From the NCBI GenBank assembly GCA_013204985.1, contig JABMLG010000004.1:1-64000 (forward strand): a DNA stretch of 64,000 nucleotides, in the 5' to 3' direction. This document shows positions 24,460 to 33,589 of this stretch, piece after piece. Source of the stretch: Microbacteriaceae bacterium VKM Ac-2855. GTDB taxonomy: Bacteria; Actinomycetota; Actinomycetes; Actinomycetales; Microbacteriaceae. The position numbers and the translations under genes were made by a program. Position 1 is the first letter of the stretch, and each line of letters begins with the position of its first letter. Under the pieces are notes generated by a model. The model saw nothing but the letters and a program-made list of their open reading frames with translations, had not been told where the DNA came from and made no database searches.

Positions 24460-25988
24460 CAACCCTCACCCTCCCCGTCACCGACGACACGACTCCCGCC
24501 CTCATCTCGACGAGCCTGCATCCGATCGTTCCCGGCTTCCACCCGGATCCGACCATCTGCCGCGTCGGCGACGACTATTACCTCGCCAACTCGTCGTTCG
24601 AGTACTCCCCCGGCGTGCCCATCAGACACAGCCGAGACCTCGTGCACTGGGAACTCATCGGCAACGCCCTCGAACGCGCCGACCAGTTCCCGGCCGGACA
24701 CTCCGGGGCGAGCAAGGGCGTCTACGCCCCGACGCTGCGCCACCACAACGGGCGCTTCTGGCTGATCACCACCGACGTCTCCGGAAGCGGCGGCCAGCTC
24801 CTCGTCTCCGCAGAACAGGCATCCGGCCCATGGACGGCCGCCCGCGTCATCCCCGGCCTGCAAGGAATCGACCCCGACCTCGCCTGGACCGACGACGGAC
24901 GCTGCTACGTCACCTATTGCTCGACCGCCGTCGGGCTCACCGGGATCGCCCAAGCGCAGATCGATCTCGACTCCACCGCCGTGCTCACGGATCCGCGACT
25001 GATCTGGAACGGCACCGGACTGGCGTTCCCCGAAGGGCCGCACCTCTACCGCCACGACGGCTGGTGGTACCTCGTGATCGCCGAAGGAGGGACCGAGCGC
25101 GGACACACCGTCTCCGTCGCACGCTCGCGCGACATCGAAGGCCCCTTCACCGCCGCACCGACCAGCCCGCTGCTCAGCCACCGCAGCACCGAACACCCTG
25201 TGCAGAACATCGGACACGCCGACTTCGTCCGCACCGTCGACGGCTCGTGGGCCGTCGTCTACCTCGGGGTGCGCCCGCGCGGGATCACCCCGATGTTCCA
25301 CGTGAACGGGCGCGAGACGTTTCTGGCCGGCGTCGATTGGATCAACGGCTGGCCCACGATCGACGAAGACCGATACAGCAGGGCGCTTCGCCTCACCAGG
25401 TATGTGGACACCTTCGACGCGCCTCGACTGCACCAGCGCTGGATCTCACCCGGCGCCGCCCTCGCCGACATGGCCACGGCGACTCCGGGAACCGGTCTGA
25501 CGTTGCGCCCTGCGCGCGCGGCGAGCGGCGCGATCAGCGCCCTGACCGCCCGGGTGGAGGATCCGTGGTGGTCGTTCGAGATCTCGATGGACACAACAGC
25601 GGGCTCCGCCTCGCTGCTCGTCCGACTCGACGATCGGCACTGGTACGAGCTCCGCGCACAGGACGGATACGCCTGCGCAGTCGCTCGGATCGGAGAGATC
25701 GAGGCGGTGGTCGGTGAAACCGTGACGATCGATGCGTCCAGGACGCGACTGCTCGCCGAAACCGTCGAATCGGAATCCGGCGGCCCGGACGACGTCTTGT
25801 TCTCCGCGATCATCAATGGGTCGAACCAGCCGATCGCTCGAATCGATGGTCGGTACTTGTCGACCGAAGTGGCCGGAGGGTTCACGGGGCGCGTCGTCGG
25901 CATCCGACCGATCGATGGGGTGGTGGCAGTGCATCGCGTCGAATACATCGGATCCGCGACAGTGCCGGAATCCGTCGATCTCGGGTGA
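24456..25988 (+). CDS. GH43 family glycosidase (beta-xylosidase / alpha-L-arabinofuranosidase type)
   Basis: A 510-residue two-domain enzyme. The N-terminal five-bladed propeller carries the GH43 catalytic triad: general base Asp31 in GFHPDPT, the pKa-tuning Asp in GIDPDLAW, and the general acid Glu in FPEGPHLY. The C-terminal third is a beta-sandwich seen in XynB-type GH43 enzymes. No signal peptide, so it hydrolyses oligosaccharides after import. The pattern PGFHPDPTICRVGDDYYLANS is that of GH43 subfamilies rich in beta-xylosidases, but arabinofuranosidase activity is also possible. Confidence 0.88.
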   Translation: MTTLTLPVTDDTTPALISTSLHPIVPGFHPDPTICRVGDDYYLANSSFEYSPGVPIRHSRDLVHWELIGNALERADQFPAGHSGASKGVYAPTLRHHNGRFWLITTDVSGSGGQLLVSAEQASGPWTAARVIPGLQGIDPDLAWTDDGRCYVTYCSTAVGLTGIAQAQIDLDSTAVLTDPRLIWNGTGLAFPEGPHLYRHDGWWYLVIAEGGTERGHTVSVARSRDIEGPFTAAPTSPLLSHRSTEHPVQNIGHADFVRTVDGSWAVVYLGVRPRGITPMFHVNGRETFLAGVDWINGWPTIDEDRYSRALRLTRYVDTFDAPRLHQRWISPGAALADMATATPGTGLTLRPARAASGAISALTARVEDPWWSFEISMDTTAGSASLLVRLDDRHWYELRAQDGYACAVARIGEIEAVVGETVTIDASRTRLLAETVESESGGPDDVLFSAIINGSNQPIARIDGRYLSTEVAGGFTGRVVGIRPIDGVVAVHRVEYIGSATVPESVDLG

Positions 25989-26055
25989 CCCGACCAATCC
26001 TATCGGCCGGTTTCCGACGCGTCACTGAGACGGCCCGCTTCCTGCTCTGACGGGC

Positions 26056-26063
26056 TTGCGCAA
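26056..26063. promoter_or_regulatory. TTGCGCAA palindrome (candidate operator)
   Basis: The 8-bp palindrome lies between the GH43 gene and the apiose-type operon. The same octamer occurs at 42227, 61225 and 62420, all between genes. On its own it is weak evidence here. Confidence 0.35.
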
Positions 26064-26174
26064 AATCCGCTCGTCGGAGGGCGTCGGCCTGATCATCCGC
26101 GTACGTTTCTCGAGCGACGATCGCAGTACGCGCTGCGATGCGACCTGTCGTCGATCCGGTCAGCTCACCGTCTT

Positions 26175-26201
26175 TTGGTCAACCGGTTGTCCAACTATGG
26201 T
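26175..26201 (+). promoter_or_regulatory. GntR/FadR-type operator with overlapping -10 element
   Basis: TTGGTCAACCGGTTGTCCAA at 26175-26194, a near-palindrome centred on CCGG, followed at once by TATGGT (26196-26201) as a -10 candidate. A matching site lies at 29616-29634 before the kinase operon. Candidate binder: the FadR-type regulator at 28791-29525. Confidence 0.7.
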
Positions 26202-26231
26202 GGTTGCATCGACTCGAAGGAGAGAAACAGA

Positions 26232-26984
26232 ATGAGCGGACGCCTGAACGGCAAGAACGCCCTCATCACAGGTGCCGGCTCCGGCATCGGCCGGGCCGTC
26301 GCAGAACGATTCGCGCGCGAGGGCGCCCGGGTGGCCTTCTCGGACCGGGACCTCACCGCTGCCCAGGGCGCCGCGGATGGATTCGCCGATGCGGTGGCCG
26401 TCGAGCTCGACATCTCGGACGAGAGCAGCGTCGAGGCGGCCTTCGCCCAGCTCGCCGCCGAGGGCCGCGCGCCCGACGTGGTCGTGGCGAACGCCGGAGT
26501 GCAGCTGTTCGGGCAGGACGCGAAGATCGCCGACCTCGCTCTCGAGACGTGGCGCCGAACGATCGACATCAACCTGACGGGCACGTTCCTGACCGTCAAG
26601 CACGCGGTCCGCGCCATGCTCGGACGCGGCGGCTCCATCGTCCTGACCGGCAGCCCGACGGGCCTGAACGGCGAAGGACAGGACTTCACCGCCTACAGCA
26701 GCTCGAAGGCCGGCATCCACGGCCTCGGCCGCACCGTCGCCGCCGCCTACGCGGGCGAAGGGATCCGCGTCAACACCGTCGTGCCGGGCTACACCGAGAC
26801 ACCGCTGGTCACCGCCATCTCGGGCGACGCCGAGGCGCGCGCCGCGATCGTCTCGCGCATTCCGATCGGCCGGCCGGGATCGGCCGCCGACGTCGAGGGC
26901 ATCATGGTGTACCTCGCCAGCGACGAGTCCTCCTACGCAACCGGCGCGCTCTTCCGCGTCGACGGCGGCATGACCACCCTCTGA
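26232..26984 (+). CDS. SDR family dehydrogenase, candidate D-apiose (or tetritol) dehydrogenase
   Basis: A 250-residue short-chain dehydrogenase, NAD(P)-dependent and cytosolic. Cofactor motif TGAGSGIG (residues about 11-18), NAG near residue 85, catalytic Ser141, Tyr155 and Lys159 (YSSSK). C-terminal DGGMTTL is typical of sugar dehydrogenases of this class. Start ATG 26232 follows AAGGAGAG by 7 bases; an upstream ATG at 26175 lies inside the operator and is rejected. As the first gene of the operon preceding an ApnL-like lactonase it could oxidise D-apiose to apionolactone, a step done by a Gfo/Idh enzyme elsewhere. Confidence 0.8.
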   Translation: MSGRLNGKNALITGAGSGIGRAVAERFAREGARVAFSDRDLTAAQGAADGFADAVAVELDISDESSVEAAFAQLAAEGRAPDVVVANAGVQLFGQDAKIADLALETWRRTIDINLTGTFLTVKHAVRAMLGRGGSIVLTGSPTGLNGEGQDFTAYSSSKAGIHGLGRTVAAAYAGEGIRVNTVVPGYTETPLVTAISGDAEARAAIVSRIPIGRPGSAADVEGIMVYLASDESSYATGALFRVDGGMTTL

Positions 26985-26986
26985 CG

Positions 26987-28777
26987 ATGGCGGAGATCGA
27001 GATCGGGCCGTCGGCTCCGACCGTCCCGGTCGACCTCCTGCTCCCCGGCGAGCGCGGCGAGCAGGAGGTGCGCTGCGGCGCCTGGTCCCTGCGCGCGGCC
27101 GATGGGCGGCTCGACGACATCCGCTTCGACGGGGCTCGGGTCCTCCGAGGAGTCCGGGTCGTGATCCGCGACCGCGACTGGGGCACGTTCGCCACGACGC
27201 GTGCCGACGCTCACGCCGAGGGTGCTGCTCTCGTGGTCGAGGGAACGAGCGAGGCGGACGGCGCGCGCGTCGACTGGACCCTGCGAGCGACGTTCGACGA
27301 TGCGTCCCTCGCGCTCGCACTCGAGGCGCGGGCCGCGACCGCGTTCCTCCGAAATCGTCTCGGCCTGATCGTGCTGCACGGAGTCCAGTCGTTCGGTGCC
27401 CCGCTCGAGGTGCGCCACACCGACGGCGCGATCGAGCGGATCCGATTCCCGGACCGGATCTCGCCGCATCAGCCGGCGCGCGACGTCGCCGGGCTCGCCT
27501 GGACAGCGGACGGTGTCGCCGTCACCGCGGCGTTCGAGGGCGACGTGTTCGAGATGGAGGACCAGCGCAACTGGACGGATGCCTCGTACAAGACCTACTC
27601 GACTCCCCTCGACCGACCGTTCCCGGTGAGTGTCGCGAAGGGCGAGGTCGTACGCCAGAGCCTTGCGCTGACGTGCTCGGGAACGGCGCGGCTGCGCGAC
27701 GAAGCCGCCTCGCCTCCGCGGATCGAGGCGGTCGACGGACGGTTTCCCGAGATCCAGACCGTCGCATCGAGCGCCCCGACCACGCGGCGCCCGGCCGAGC
27801 ACCGACTCCGCGGCGTCGGGCTCCTGGCCGAGATCGATCCACACTGGGCCGGCTGGCGGCGCTCTCTCGCCCGCGTTCTCGAGGAGGCGGACGGGCGGCC
27901 GGTCGACCTGCGGATCGTCGCAACGACTCCCGCCGACGTCGACACGGTGCTCGAGGCTGCGGGCGCAGCACCGCTCGCTCGGCTCGGCGTGTTCGACGCT
28001 CAGCGACATTCCAGCACGCCCGAATTGTCGGCTGCGATCAGGCGAGCCGGCGGCGAACGGGGCATCGAGGTGGTGGGCGGTGTCCGCTCGCACTTCACCG
28101 AACTCAACCGCGGCTCCCGCGAGCTCGCCGACGCCGATGCGGCGCTCGCCTTCAGCCTCACCCCGTTCATGCACGACACGTCCGGGCACCAGCTCGTGGA
28201 GTCGCTCGCCGTGCAGCGGACCGTTCTCCGGGACGCACTCGCGATCGCCCGCGGGCGTCGACTGCACGTCGGCCCGGTCACGCTCGGTGCGCGGATGAAC
28301 GCCGTCGCGACCACACCGCTCGCCCCGGGAGGCCCGGACGTCGACGCTTCCGGTTACGGTCCGGAGCACGTGCCCGGGGCGACGGATGCTCGACAAGCTT
28401 CGCCCTCGCTCGCCGCGTGGGTGGTCGGGAGTCTCGCAGCCCTCGCGCGACCGGGCGTGGACTCCGTGACGTATTTCGAGGAGTGGGGCCCGCGCGGTGC
28501 GGTCGGCACACCCGCCGGGCGCGTCCTGGAATGGGCGGCGGAGCTGAGCGGCGACACGCTCCTCGCGGTCCACAGCGATGCACTCGTCGGAGTGGGCGTG
28601 GTCCGACGGGAGCAGCAGGTGCTCCTTCTCGGCAATGCCGGCGGCGCCGTGATCGAGCCCTCGGTGGACGGCGTGCGCGACTGGCTCCGCTCCGGCGACG
28701 GCAGCCGCGGAGAGGGGCCACTCCGGCTCGGGCCCGGCGAGGCCGCTCGCGTCGTGCGCGACACTCGGCCCGAGTGA
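26987..28777 (+). CDS. apnL: ApnL-like D-apionate lactonase candidate
   Basis: A 596-residue protein with no signal peptide and no common enzyme motif. The N-terminal half has long beta stretches; recognisable points are RDWGTF (residue about 63), RNRLGLIVLHG, SPHQPARD and the block FEMEDQRNWTDASYKTY near residue 195. The C-terminal half looks TIM-barrel-like (VGPVTLGARMN, YFEEWGPRG). I match these to ApnL, the lactonase that opens D-apionolactone in oxidative D-apiose catabolism, from memory of family patterns and because ApnO-, OiaC-, LerI- and RpiB-like genes follow. It starts 2 bases after the SDR stop. Confidence 0.55.
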   Translation: MAEIEIGPSAPTVPVDLLLPGERGEQEVRCGAWSLRAADGRLDDIRFDGARVLRGVRVVIRDRDWGTFATTRADAHAEGAALVVEGTSEADGARVDWTLRATFDDASLALALEARAATAFLRNRLGLIVLHGVQSFGAPLEVRHTDGAIERIRFPDRISPHQPARDVAGLAWTADGVAVTAAFEGDVFEMEDQRNWTDASYKTYSTPLDRPFPVSVAKGEVVRQSLALTCSGTARLRDEAASPPRIEAVDGRFPEIQTVASSAPTTRRPAEHRLRGVGLLAEIDPHWAGWRRSLARVLEEADGRPVDLRIVATTPADVDTVLEAAGAAPLARLGVFDAQRHSSTPELSAAIRRAGGERGIEVVGGVRSHFTELNRGSRELADADAALAFSLTPFMHDTSGHQLVESLAVQRTVLRDALAIARGRRLHVGPVTLGARMNAVATTPLAPGGPDVDASGYGPEHVPGATDARQASPSLAAWVVGSLAALARPGVDSVTYFEEWGPRGAVGTPAGRVLEWAAELSGDTLLAVHSDALVGVGVVRREQQVLLLGNAGGAVIEPSVDGVRDWLRSGDGSRGEGPLRLGPGEAARVVRDTRPE

Positions 28778-28790
28778 GGCGGCGCTCCGA

Positions 28791-29525
28791 TCAGCTCCCC
28801 GACTCCGCCAGCCGGCGCGAGGCGGTGCTCATGTGCGCTTCCATCGCGCGAGCCGCGGCCGCCGGATCGCGCGCGGCGAGCGCCTCCAGCACCGCGCGGT
28901 GCTCGGTGAACGCGTCGAGCGCTTGCTGGGGGCTGCTCAGCGCCCTCTCGACCCAGACGCGCAGGAGTGAGCGGATGGTCTGCAGCAGGTCGCGCAGGAC
29001 CGTGTTGCCGCAGCTGAGCGCGATCTGCAGGTGGAACCGCACGTCCGCCTCCACGAAGGCCGCCATGTCGTCGAGGTGCGACTCCATCGCGCTCAGGTGA
29101 CCGCGCAGTTTCTCGAGGTCGACGTCGTCGATCCGCAGCGCCGCCAGCATCGCGGCCTGGACCTCGAGACCGCTGCGCACCTCGATCAGCTCGGCCGTTC
29201 GGCCGGCCGAGAGCATCAGGCCCCAGCTCAGCGTCGTCGGCAGGAGCTCGGAGGTGTTGTCGCGCAGGTAGGTACCCGAACCGGGACGAACCGTGACGAT
29301 ACCGAGGATCTCGAGAGCGGCGAGGGCCTCACGGACCGCCGAACGACCGACCCCGAGGCTGCCGGCGAGCTGGCGCTCGGGAGGCAACCGCGAGCCGGGA
29401 GCGAGGTCGCCGGAGGTCAGGAGGGAGGTGAGCTGCTTGGCCACCTCGGCGACCGCCGTGCCGCGAGGGACCGCTTGCAACTCCAGGCGCACGAGGGACG
29501 CGTCGTCTTCGGGATACGCCGGCAT
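28791..29525 (-). CDS. GntR family (FadR subfamily) regulator
   Basis: A 244-residue repressor on the opposite strand. N-terminal winged helix (GSRLPPERQLAGSLGVGRS, then AVREALAALEILG and VRPGSGTYL), C-terminal all-helical FCD domain with the metal/effector residues of that fold (Asp in EADVRFHLQIA and His at EHRAVLEAL, AHMSTAS). It lies between the SDR/lactonase operon and the kinase operon, and converges on the first. Operators of matching sequence precede both operons, and a weaker copy (CTCAACCGTTGACAGG, 29575-29590) lies before its own start. Confidence 0.85.
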   Translation of the reverse strand: MPAYPEDDASLVRLELQAVPRGTAVAEVAKQLTSLLTSGDLAPGSRLPPERQLAGSLGVGRSAVREALAALEILGIVTVRPGSGTYLRDNTSELLPTTLSWGLMLSAGRTAELIEVRSGLEVQAAMLAALRIDDVDLEKLRGHLSAMESHLDDMAAFVEADVRFHLQIALSCGNTVLRDLLQTIRSLLRVWVERALSSPQQALDAFTEHRAVLEALAARDPAAAARAMEAHMSTASRRLAESGS

Positions 29526-29615
29526 GGAATGACCGTAGCAACGCCTGGGGCCCGCCGTGACACCGAGTCGATTCTCAACCGTTGACAGGCCGTCCGGAAA
29601 GGTTCATGATCAAAC

Positions 29616-29634
29616 CGGTCAACCGGTTATCCAA
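29616..29634 (+). promoter_or_regulatory. GntR/FadR-type operator before the kinase operon
   Basis: CGGTCAACCGGTTATCCAA, matching the operator at 26175-26194 in 16 of 17 positions of the stretch GTCAACCGGTTNTCCAA. Located 50 bases upstream of the DAK-type kinase. Confidence 0.7.
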
Positions 29635-29683
29635 TTGCCGATCGACTTGCTCGACCCACCGACACGACGAGAAAGACCTCGAC

Positions 29684-31432
29684 ATGACCCGGCTCTACAA
29701 CGACCCGTCCGATTTCGCCGACGAGATGGTCGACGGTTTCGTCGCCGCGAACCGGCGCTTCGTGCGCCGCGTGACGGGTGGCGTGGTGCGCGCGACGGCG
29801 AGCGCACCCGGCACCGTCGCGCTGGTGGTCGGCGGCGGCTCCGGCCACTACCCCGCCTTCGGCGGCCTGGTCGGCCAGGGGCTGGCGCACGGCGCGGCGA
29901 TGGGCAATCTCTTCGCGTCGCCGTCCGCCCAGCAGGTGCACTCGGTCGCGAAGGCCGCCGAGCACGGCGGCGGCGTGCTGCTCAGCTACGGGAACTACGC
30001 CGGAGACGTGCTCAATTTCGACGCCGCCCAGCGACGCCTCCGCGAGGAGGGCCTCGACGTGCGCACGGTGAGAGTCACCGACGACATCTCGAGCGCCGAT
30101 GTCGGCGAGAAGCACAAGCGCCGCGGCATCGCGGGGGACCTGACGGTGTTCAAGGTCGTCGGAGCCGCCGCGGAGGAGGGCGCCTCACTCGATGAGATCG
30201 AGCGCATCGCGATCCTCGCGAACGAACGCACCCGCTCCTTCGGCGTGGCGTTCTCGGGCTGCTCGCTGCCCGGCGCCCCGGAGCCGCTCTTCACCGTGCC
30301 CGAGGGTCGGATGGCGGTCGGGATGGGCATCCACGGCGAGCCCGGAATCCGAGAGGACGATGTGCCCACCGCGGACGGCCTGGCCGAGCTGCTCGTCGAT
30401 TCCCTCCTCGCCGAGCGCCCGGAGGCGGTGGCCGGCCCTGAGGGCGCCCGCCTGGTCGTGATCCTGAACGGCCTCGGCTCGGTGAAGTACGAGGAGCTGT
30501 TCGTGGTCTTCTCCGGCATCGAGCGCCGTCTGCGGGAGCTCGGCGTGGAGATCGTCGAGCCGGAAGTCGGCGAACTCGTCACGAGCTTCGATATGGCCGG
30601 CGTCTCCCTCACCTTCTTCTGGGTCGACGAGGAATTGGAGCGCCTCTGGTCGGCTCCGGTCGACGCCCCCGCCTACCGCAAGGGCGCCGTGCTCCTCGCC
30701 GAGCGGACGGAGACGATCGCCGATGAGGAGTCGCGGCCCGCCGCGATCCCGGCGGCGAGCGCCGATTCACGCGACGCCGCACGCACCGTGATCAGCGCCC
30801 TCGAGGCCGTGCAGCGCGTGATCGACGAGAACGCCGACGAGCTCGGCCGGATCGACGCGGTCGCCGGCGACGGCGACCACGGCATCGGCATGCAGCGCGG
30901 GGTGCACGCCGCCGTCGCCGCAGCGCGAGCGGTGTGCTCGTCGGGAGCCGGAGCGGGCACCGTTCTCGACACCGCCGGGGACGCCTGGTCCGACCGCGCC
31001 GGTGGCACCTCCGGAGCCCTCTGGGGCGCCGCTCTCGGCGCCCTGGGAGCGGCGCTCGGCGACGAGGAACGGCCCACCGCCCAGACGGTGCTCGCCGGAG
31101 TCGACGGCGCCCGCACGGCGATCCTCGCTTTCGGCGCCACGCCCGGCGACAAGACCATGGTCGATTCGCTCGTGCCCTTCGCCGACGTGCTCGGCGAGCG
31201 GATCTCCGCGAGCGACTCCCTCACCGTGGCCTGGACCCGTGCGGCGGAGGCGTGCACGGACGCGGCCGCTGCCACGGCGCAGCTACTGCCGCAGATCGGC
31301 CGGGCCCGACCGCACGCCGAGAAGAGCCTCGGCACCCCCGACGCCGGCGCGCACTCGCTCGCCCTGATCGTCACGGCCGTCGGCGAGGTGCTGCGCGAGA
31401 GCGAGTCCGCCCCGACCGGCCCCGGCGCGTGA
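29684..31432 (+). CDS. DAK-type kinase (DhaK-DhaL fusion), candidate L-erythrulose kinase
   Basis: A 582-residue single-chain ATP-dependent kinase. DhaK domain (1-330): [15 protein letters not shown] and the substrate-binding His217 in GMGIHGEPG, which forms a hemiaminal with the ketose. DhaL domain (about 370-575): [15 protein letters not shown], the Mg-ATP binding Asp cluster. Fused DAK enzymes phosphorylate dihydroxyacetone or tetruloses; beside LerI-like and RpiB genes the best guess is L-erythrulose to its 1-phosphate (LerK). Start ATG 29684 was chosen as first Met aligned with the family ([11 protein letters not shown]); the RBS is weak (GAAAGACC). Confidence 0.8.
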   Translation: MTRLYNDPSDFADEMVDGFVAANRRFVRRVTGGVVRATASAPGTVALVVGGGSGHYPAFGGLVGQGLAHGAAMGNLFASPSAQQVHSVAKAAEHGGGVLLSYGNYAGDVLNFDAAQRRLREEGLDVRTVRVTDDISSADVGEKHKRRGIAGDLTVFKVVGAAAEEGASLDEIERIAILANERTRSFGVAFSGCSLPGAPEPLFTVPEGRMAVGMGIHGEPGIREDDVPTADGLAELLVDSLLAERPEAVAGPEGARLVVILNGLGSVKYEELFVVFSGIERRLRELGVEIVEPEVGELVTSFDMAGVSLTFFWVDEELERLWSAPVDAPAYRKGAVLLAERTETIADEESRPAAIPAASADSRDAARTVISALEAVQRVIDENADELGRIDAVAGDGDHGIGMQRGVHAAVAAARAVCSSGAGAGTVLDTAGDAWSDRAGGTSGALWGAALGALGAALGDEERPTAQTVLAGVDGARTAILAFGATPGDKTMVDSLVPFADVLGERISASDSLTVAWTRAAEACTDAAAATAQLLPQIGRARPHAEKSLGTPDAGAHSLALIVTAVGEVLRESESAPTGPGA

Positions 31433-31476
31433 CGCCGCCCCCACTCGACCCGTCATCCGACACCAAGGAGAACATC

Positions 31477-31980
31477 ATGAGCGCACCCTTCCGCATCGTC
31501 GTCGGCGCCGACGACGCCGGCTTCGGCTACAAGGAGACCGTCAAGGCCGATCTGGAGAAGGACTTCCGCGTGGCGAGCGTCGTCGACGTGGGTGTGGACG
31601 CCGAGTCGCACACGCCGTACCCGAGTGTCGCGATCGCCGCCGCCGAGATGATCGCGCGCGGCGAGGCCGACCGCGCCGTGCTCATTTGCGGCACCGGCCT
31701 GGGCGTCGCGATCGCGGCGAACAAGGTGCCCGGTATCCGCGCCGTCACCGCGCACGACTCCTTCTCTGTGGAGCGCTCGATCCTGTCGAACGACGCCCAG
31801 GTGCTGTGCATGGGCCAGCGCGTCGTGGGCATCGAGCTGGCCCGCCGCCTGGCGAAGGAGTGGTTGGGCTACGAGTTCGACACGACCTCCGCATCCGCCG
31901 ACAAGGTGCAGATCATCGAGTCGTACGAGGAGGGTCGGCCCACGGAGGCGGCGGCCGCCTCCTCTCCGGCGTCGTGCTGA
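31477..31980 (+). CDS. rpiB: RpiB/LacAB-type sugar-phosphate isomerase
   Basis: A 167-residue isomerase of the RpiB fold. Motifs: [12 protein letters not shown] at the N-terminus (phosphate/substrate binding), catalytic Cys71 in [15 protein letters not shown], and [22 protein letters not shown] at 31465 precedes ATG 31477. In tetrulose pathways an RpiB paralogue (EryI) turns D-erythrulose 4-phosphate into D-erythrose 4-phosphate, which enters the pentose phosphate pathway; its neighbours favour that role over ribose 5-phosphate. The Ala/Ser C-terminal tail overlaps the next start. Confidence 0.85.
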   Translation: MSAPFRIVVGADDAGFGYKETVKADLEKDFRVASVVDVGVDAESHTPYPSVAIAAAEMIARGEADRAVLICGTGLGVAIAANKVPGIRAVTAHDSFSVERSILSNDAQVLCMGQRVVGIELARRLAKEWLGYEFDTTSASADKVQIIESYEEGRPTEAAAASSPASC

Positions 31981-32768
31981 GCGCCACCTCCGCGCCCGCC
32001 TTCACCGTGGGCGTGAGCCTGAAGATGTACTTCGGGCACGGGCGGACTCTGGAGTGGAGTCGGAGTGTCGCGCAGATCGCCCGGACCCACCTGGCGGTCA
32101 CGTCGGGTCTCGTCGAATTGTTCGTCGTGCCGACGTTCCCTGCTCTCGTTCCGGTGGCGTCCCTCGTCTCCTCTGCGGGGATCGCTCTCGGAGCCCAGGA
32201 CGTGTTCTGGGAGGACGAGGGCGCGTACACCGGCGAGGTGAGCGCCTCCGAGCTCCGCGAGGTCGGCTGCCGGCTGGTCGAGATCGGCCACGCCGAGCGG
32301 CGCGCGCTCTTCGGCGACGACGACGAGCGGATCCGGCTGAAAGTGGCCGCGGCCTTCCGCAACGACCTCGTTCCGCTGCTCTGCGTCGGCGAGGCGCAGC
32401 GCGGCTCGATCGAGGAGGCGGTCACCTTCGTGCTCGCGCAGATCTCGTCGGCGCTCGAGGCGGCCGACGCCGCGGGCTCGACGGGGCCGGTGCTCGCGGC
32501 GTACGAGCCCGTCTGGGCGATCGGCGCTCTGCAGCCGGCAGAGCCGGCCTTCATCGCCGGAGTCGTCACCGCGCTCCAGGATGCGCTCGCCACTCTCCCC
32601 GGGCGCTCGGGCAGCCGCGTGATCTACGGCGGTAGCGCCGGGCCCGGTCTGCTGACCGCGCTCCAGGGCCGGGTGCCCGGGCTCTTCCTCGGCCGCTTCG
32701 CCCACGACCCCGAGGCCGTCCGCGCGATCCTCGACGAGGCGCTCGCGCTCGCGGGGGCCCGACGGTGA
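31974..32768 (+). CDS. TPI-like isomerase, candidate L-erythrulose 1-phosphate isomerase (LerI)
   Basis: A 264-residue TIM-barrel isomerase homologous to triosephosphate isomerase. Active-site Lys17 (GVSLKMYF), His106 (IGHAERR) and Glu178 (YEPVWAIG) are present, and YGGSAGPG binds phosphate. The usual Asn two positions before the Lys is Ser15. The divergent N-terminal motif and the operon point to LerI rather than a glycolytic TPI. Start is GTG 31974, overlapping the RpiB stop by 7 bases; no better start exists before the first strand. Confidence 0.75.
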   Translation: MLSATSAPAFTVGVSLKMYFGHGRTLEWSRSVAQIARTHLAVTSGLVELFVVPTFPALVPVASLVSSAGIALGAQDVFWEDEGAYTGEVSASELREVGCRLVEIGHAERRALFGDDDERIRLKVAAAFRNDLVPLLCVGEAQRGSIEEAVTFVLAQISSALEAADAAGSTGPVLAAYEPVWAIGALQPAEPAFIAGVVTALQDALATLPGRSGSRVIYGGSAGPGLLTALQGRVPGLFLGRFAHDPEAVRAILDEALALAGARR

Positions 32769-33589
32769 GCGCGCGCATCGGCCTGAGCAGCTACGCGTTC
32801 TTCTGGCGCTCCTCCGACCGCGTGCCCGAGCCGATGGGCGTCGAGGACATGGTTCGAGAGACTGCGGCGCTGGGGGTGGATCTCCTTCAGCTCTGCGATG
32901 TGCCGGAACTCGAGGAATTCGCCCCCGAGCGGCTCGCGTCCCTCCGCGGCCTCGCCGCGAGCGAGGGCGTCGCGCTCGAGCTCGGCACGCGCGGCACCGA
33001 CCCCGCGCACCTGCGTCGCTGGATCGAACTCGCCCATGCACTCGACGCGGTGCTGCTGCGCAGCATGTGGACGTCGGGTGAGGACCGGCCTGATAGCGCG
33101 GAGACGCTGCGCCGGCTCAGGGTCATCGCGCCGGAGCTCGAGGAGGCGGGGATCACCCTCGCTCTGGAGACCTACGAGCAGGTGACGACGGGCGAACTCG
33201 TCGACGTCATCGCCACGCTGGATCATCCACGCATCCGCATCTGTCTCGACCCCGCCAACACCGTCGCCAACCTCGAGCTGCCAGCCGACGTCACCGCGCT
33301 CTGCGCACCGTACGTCGCCAACTGGCACGTCAAGGACTTCGACTTCAGCCGCAACCCGGGCTGGGTCGGCTTCGTCTACACCGGCACCGCGCTCGGCGAC
33401 GGCCGCCTCGACTACGACGGCATACGCGAGTTCCTGGATCCCGCAGCCCGCGGCATCACCCAGATCATCGAGTTCTGGCTCCCCTGGCAGGACAGCGTTC
33501 CCGCCTCGGAACAGGCACTCGTCACCACCCGGCTGGAAGCCGAGTGGACCACCACCACTCTCGAACACCTGAGGAGAAGGAACCCATGA
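32765..33589 (+). CDS. Sugar phosphate isomerase/epimerase family protein, OiaC-like decarboxylase candidate
   Basis: A 274-residue xylose-isomerase-like TIM barrel. Metal-site features: Glu in LALETYEQ, Asp in ICLDPANTVAN, His in NWHVKDFDF, Glu in IIEFWLPW. The element GFVYTGTALGDGRLDYDGI is typical of this fold. GTG 32765 overlaps the previous stop. In the apionate route a protein of this superfamily (OiaC) decarboxylates 3-oxo-isoapionate to L-erythrulose, which would supply the kinase in this operon. Without a tree the general isomerase/epimerase label is safer. Confidence 0.65.
   Translation: MSARIGLSSYAFFWRSSDRVPEPMGVEDMVRETAALGVDLLQLCDVPELEEFAPERLASLRGLAASEGVALELGTRGTDPAHLRRWIELAHALDAVLLRSMWTSGEDRPDSAETLRRLRVIAPELEEAGITLALETYEQVTTGELVDVIATLDHPRIRICLDPANTVANLELPADVTALCAPYVANWHVKDFDFSRNPGWVGFVYTGTALGDGRLDYDGIREFLDPAARGITQIIEFWLPWQDSVPASEQALVTTRLEAEWTTTTLEHLRRRNP

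Noticed and set aside
26175-26231. Upstream ATG that would extend the SDR by 19 residues
   Set aside because: It lies inside the operator and overlaps the -10 element; ATG 26232 has AAGGAGAG at good spacing.
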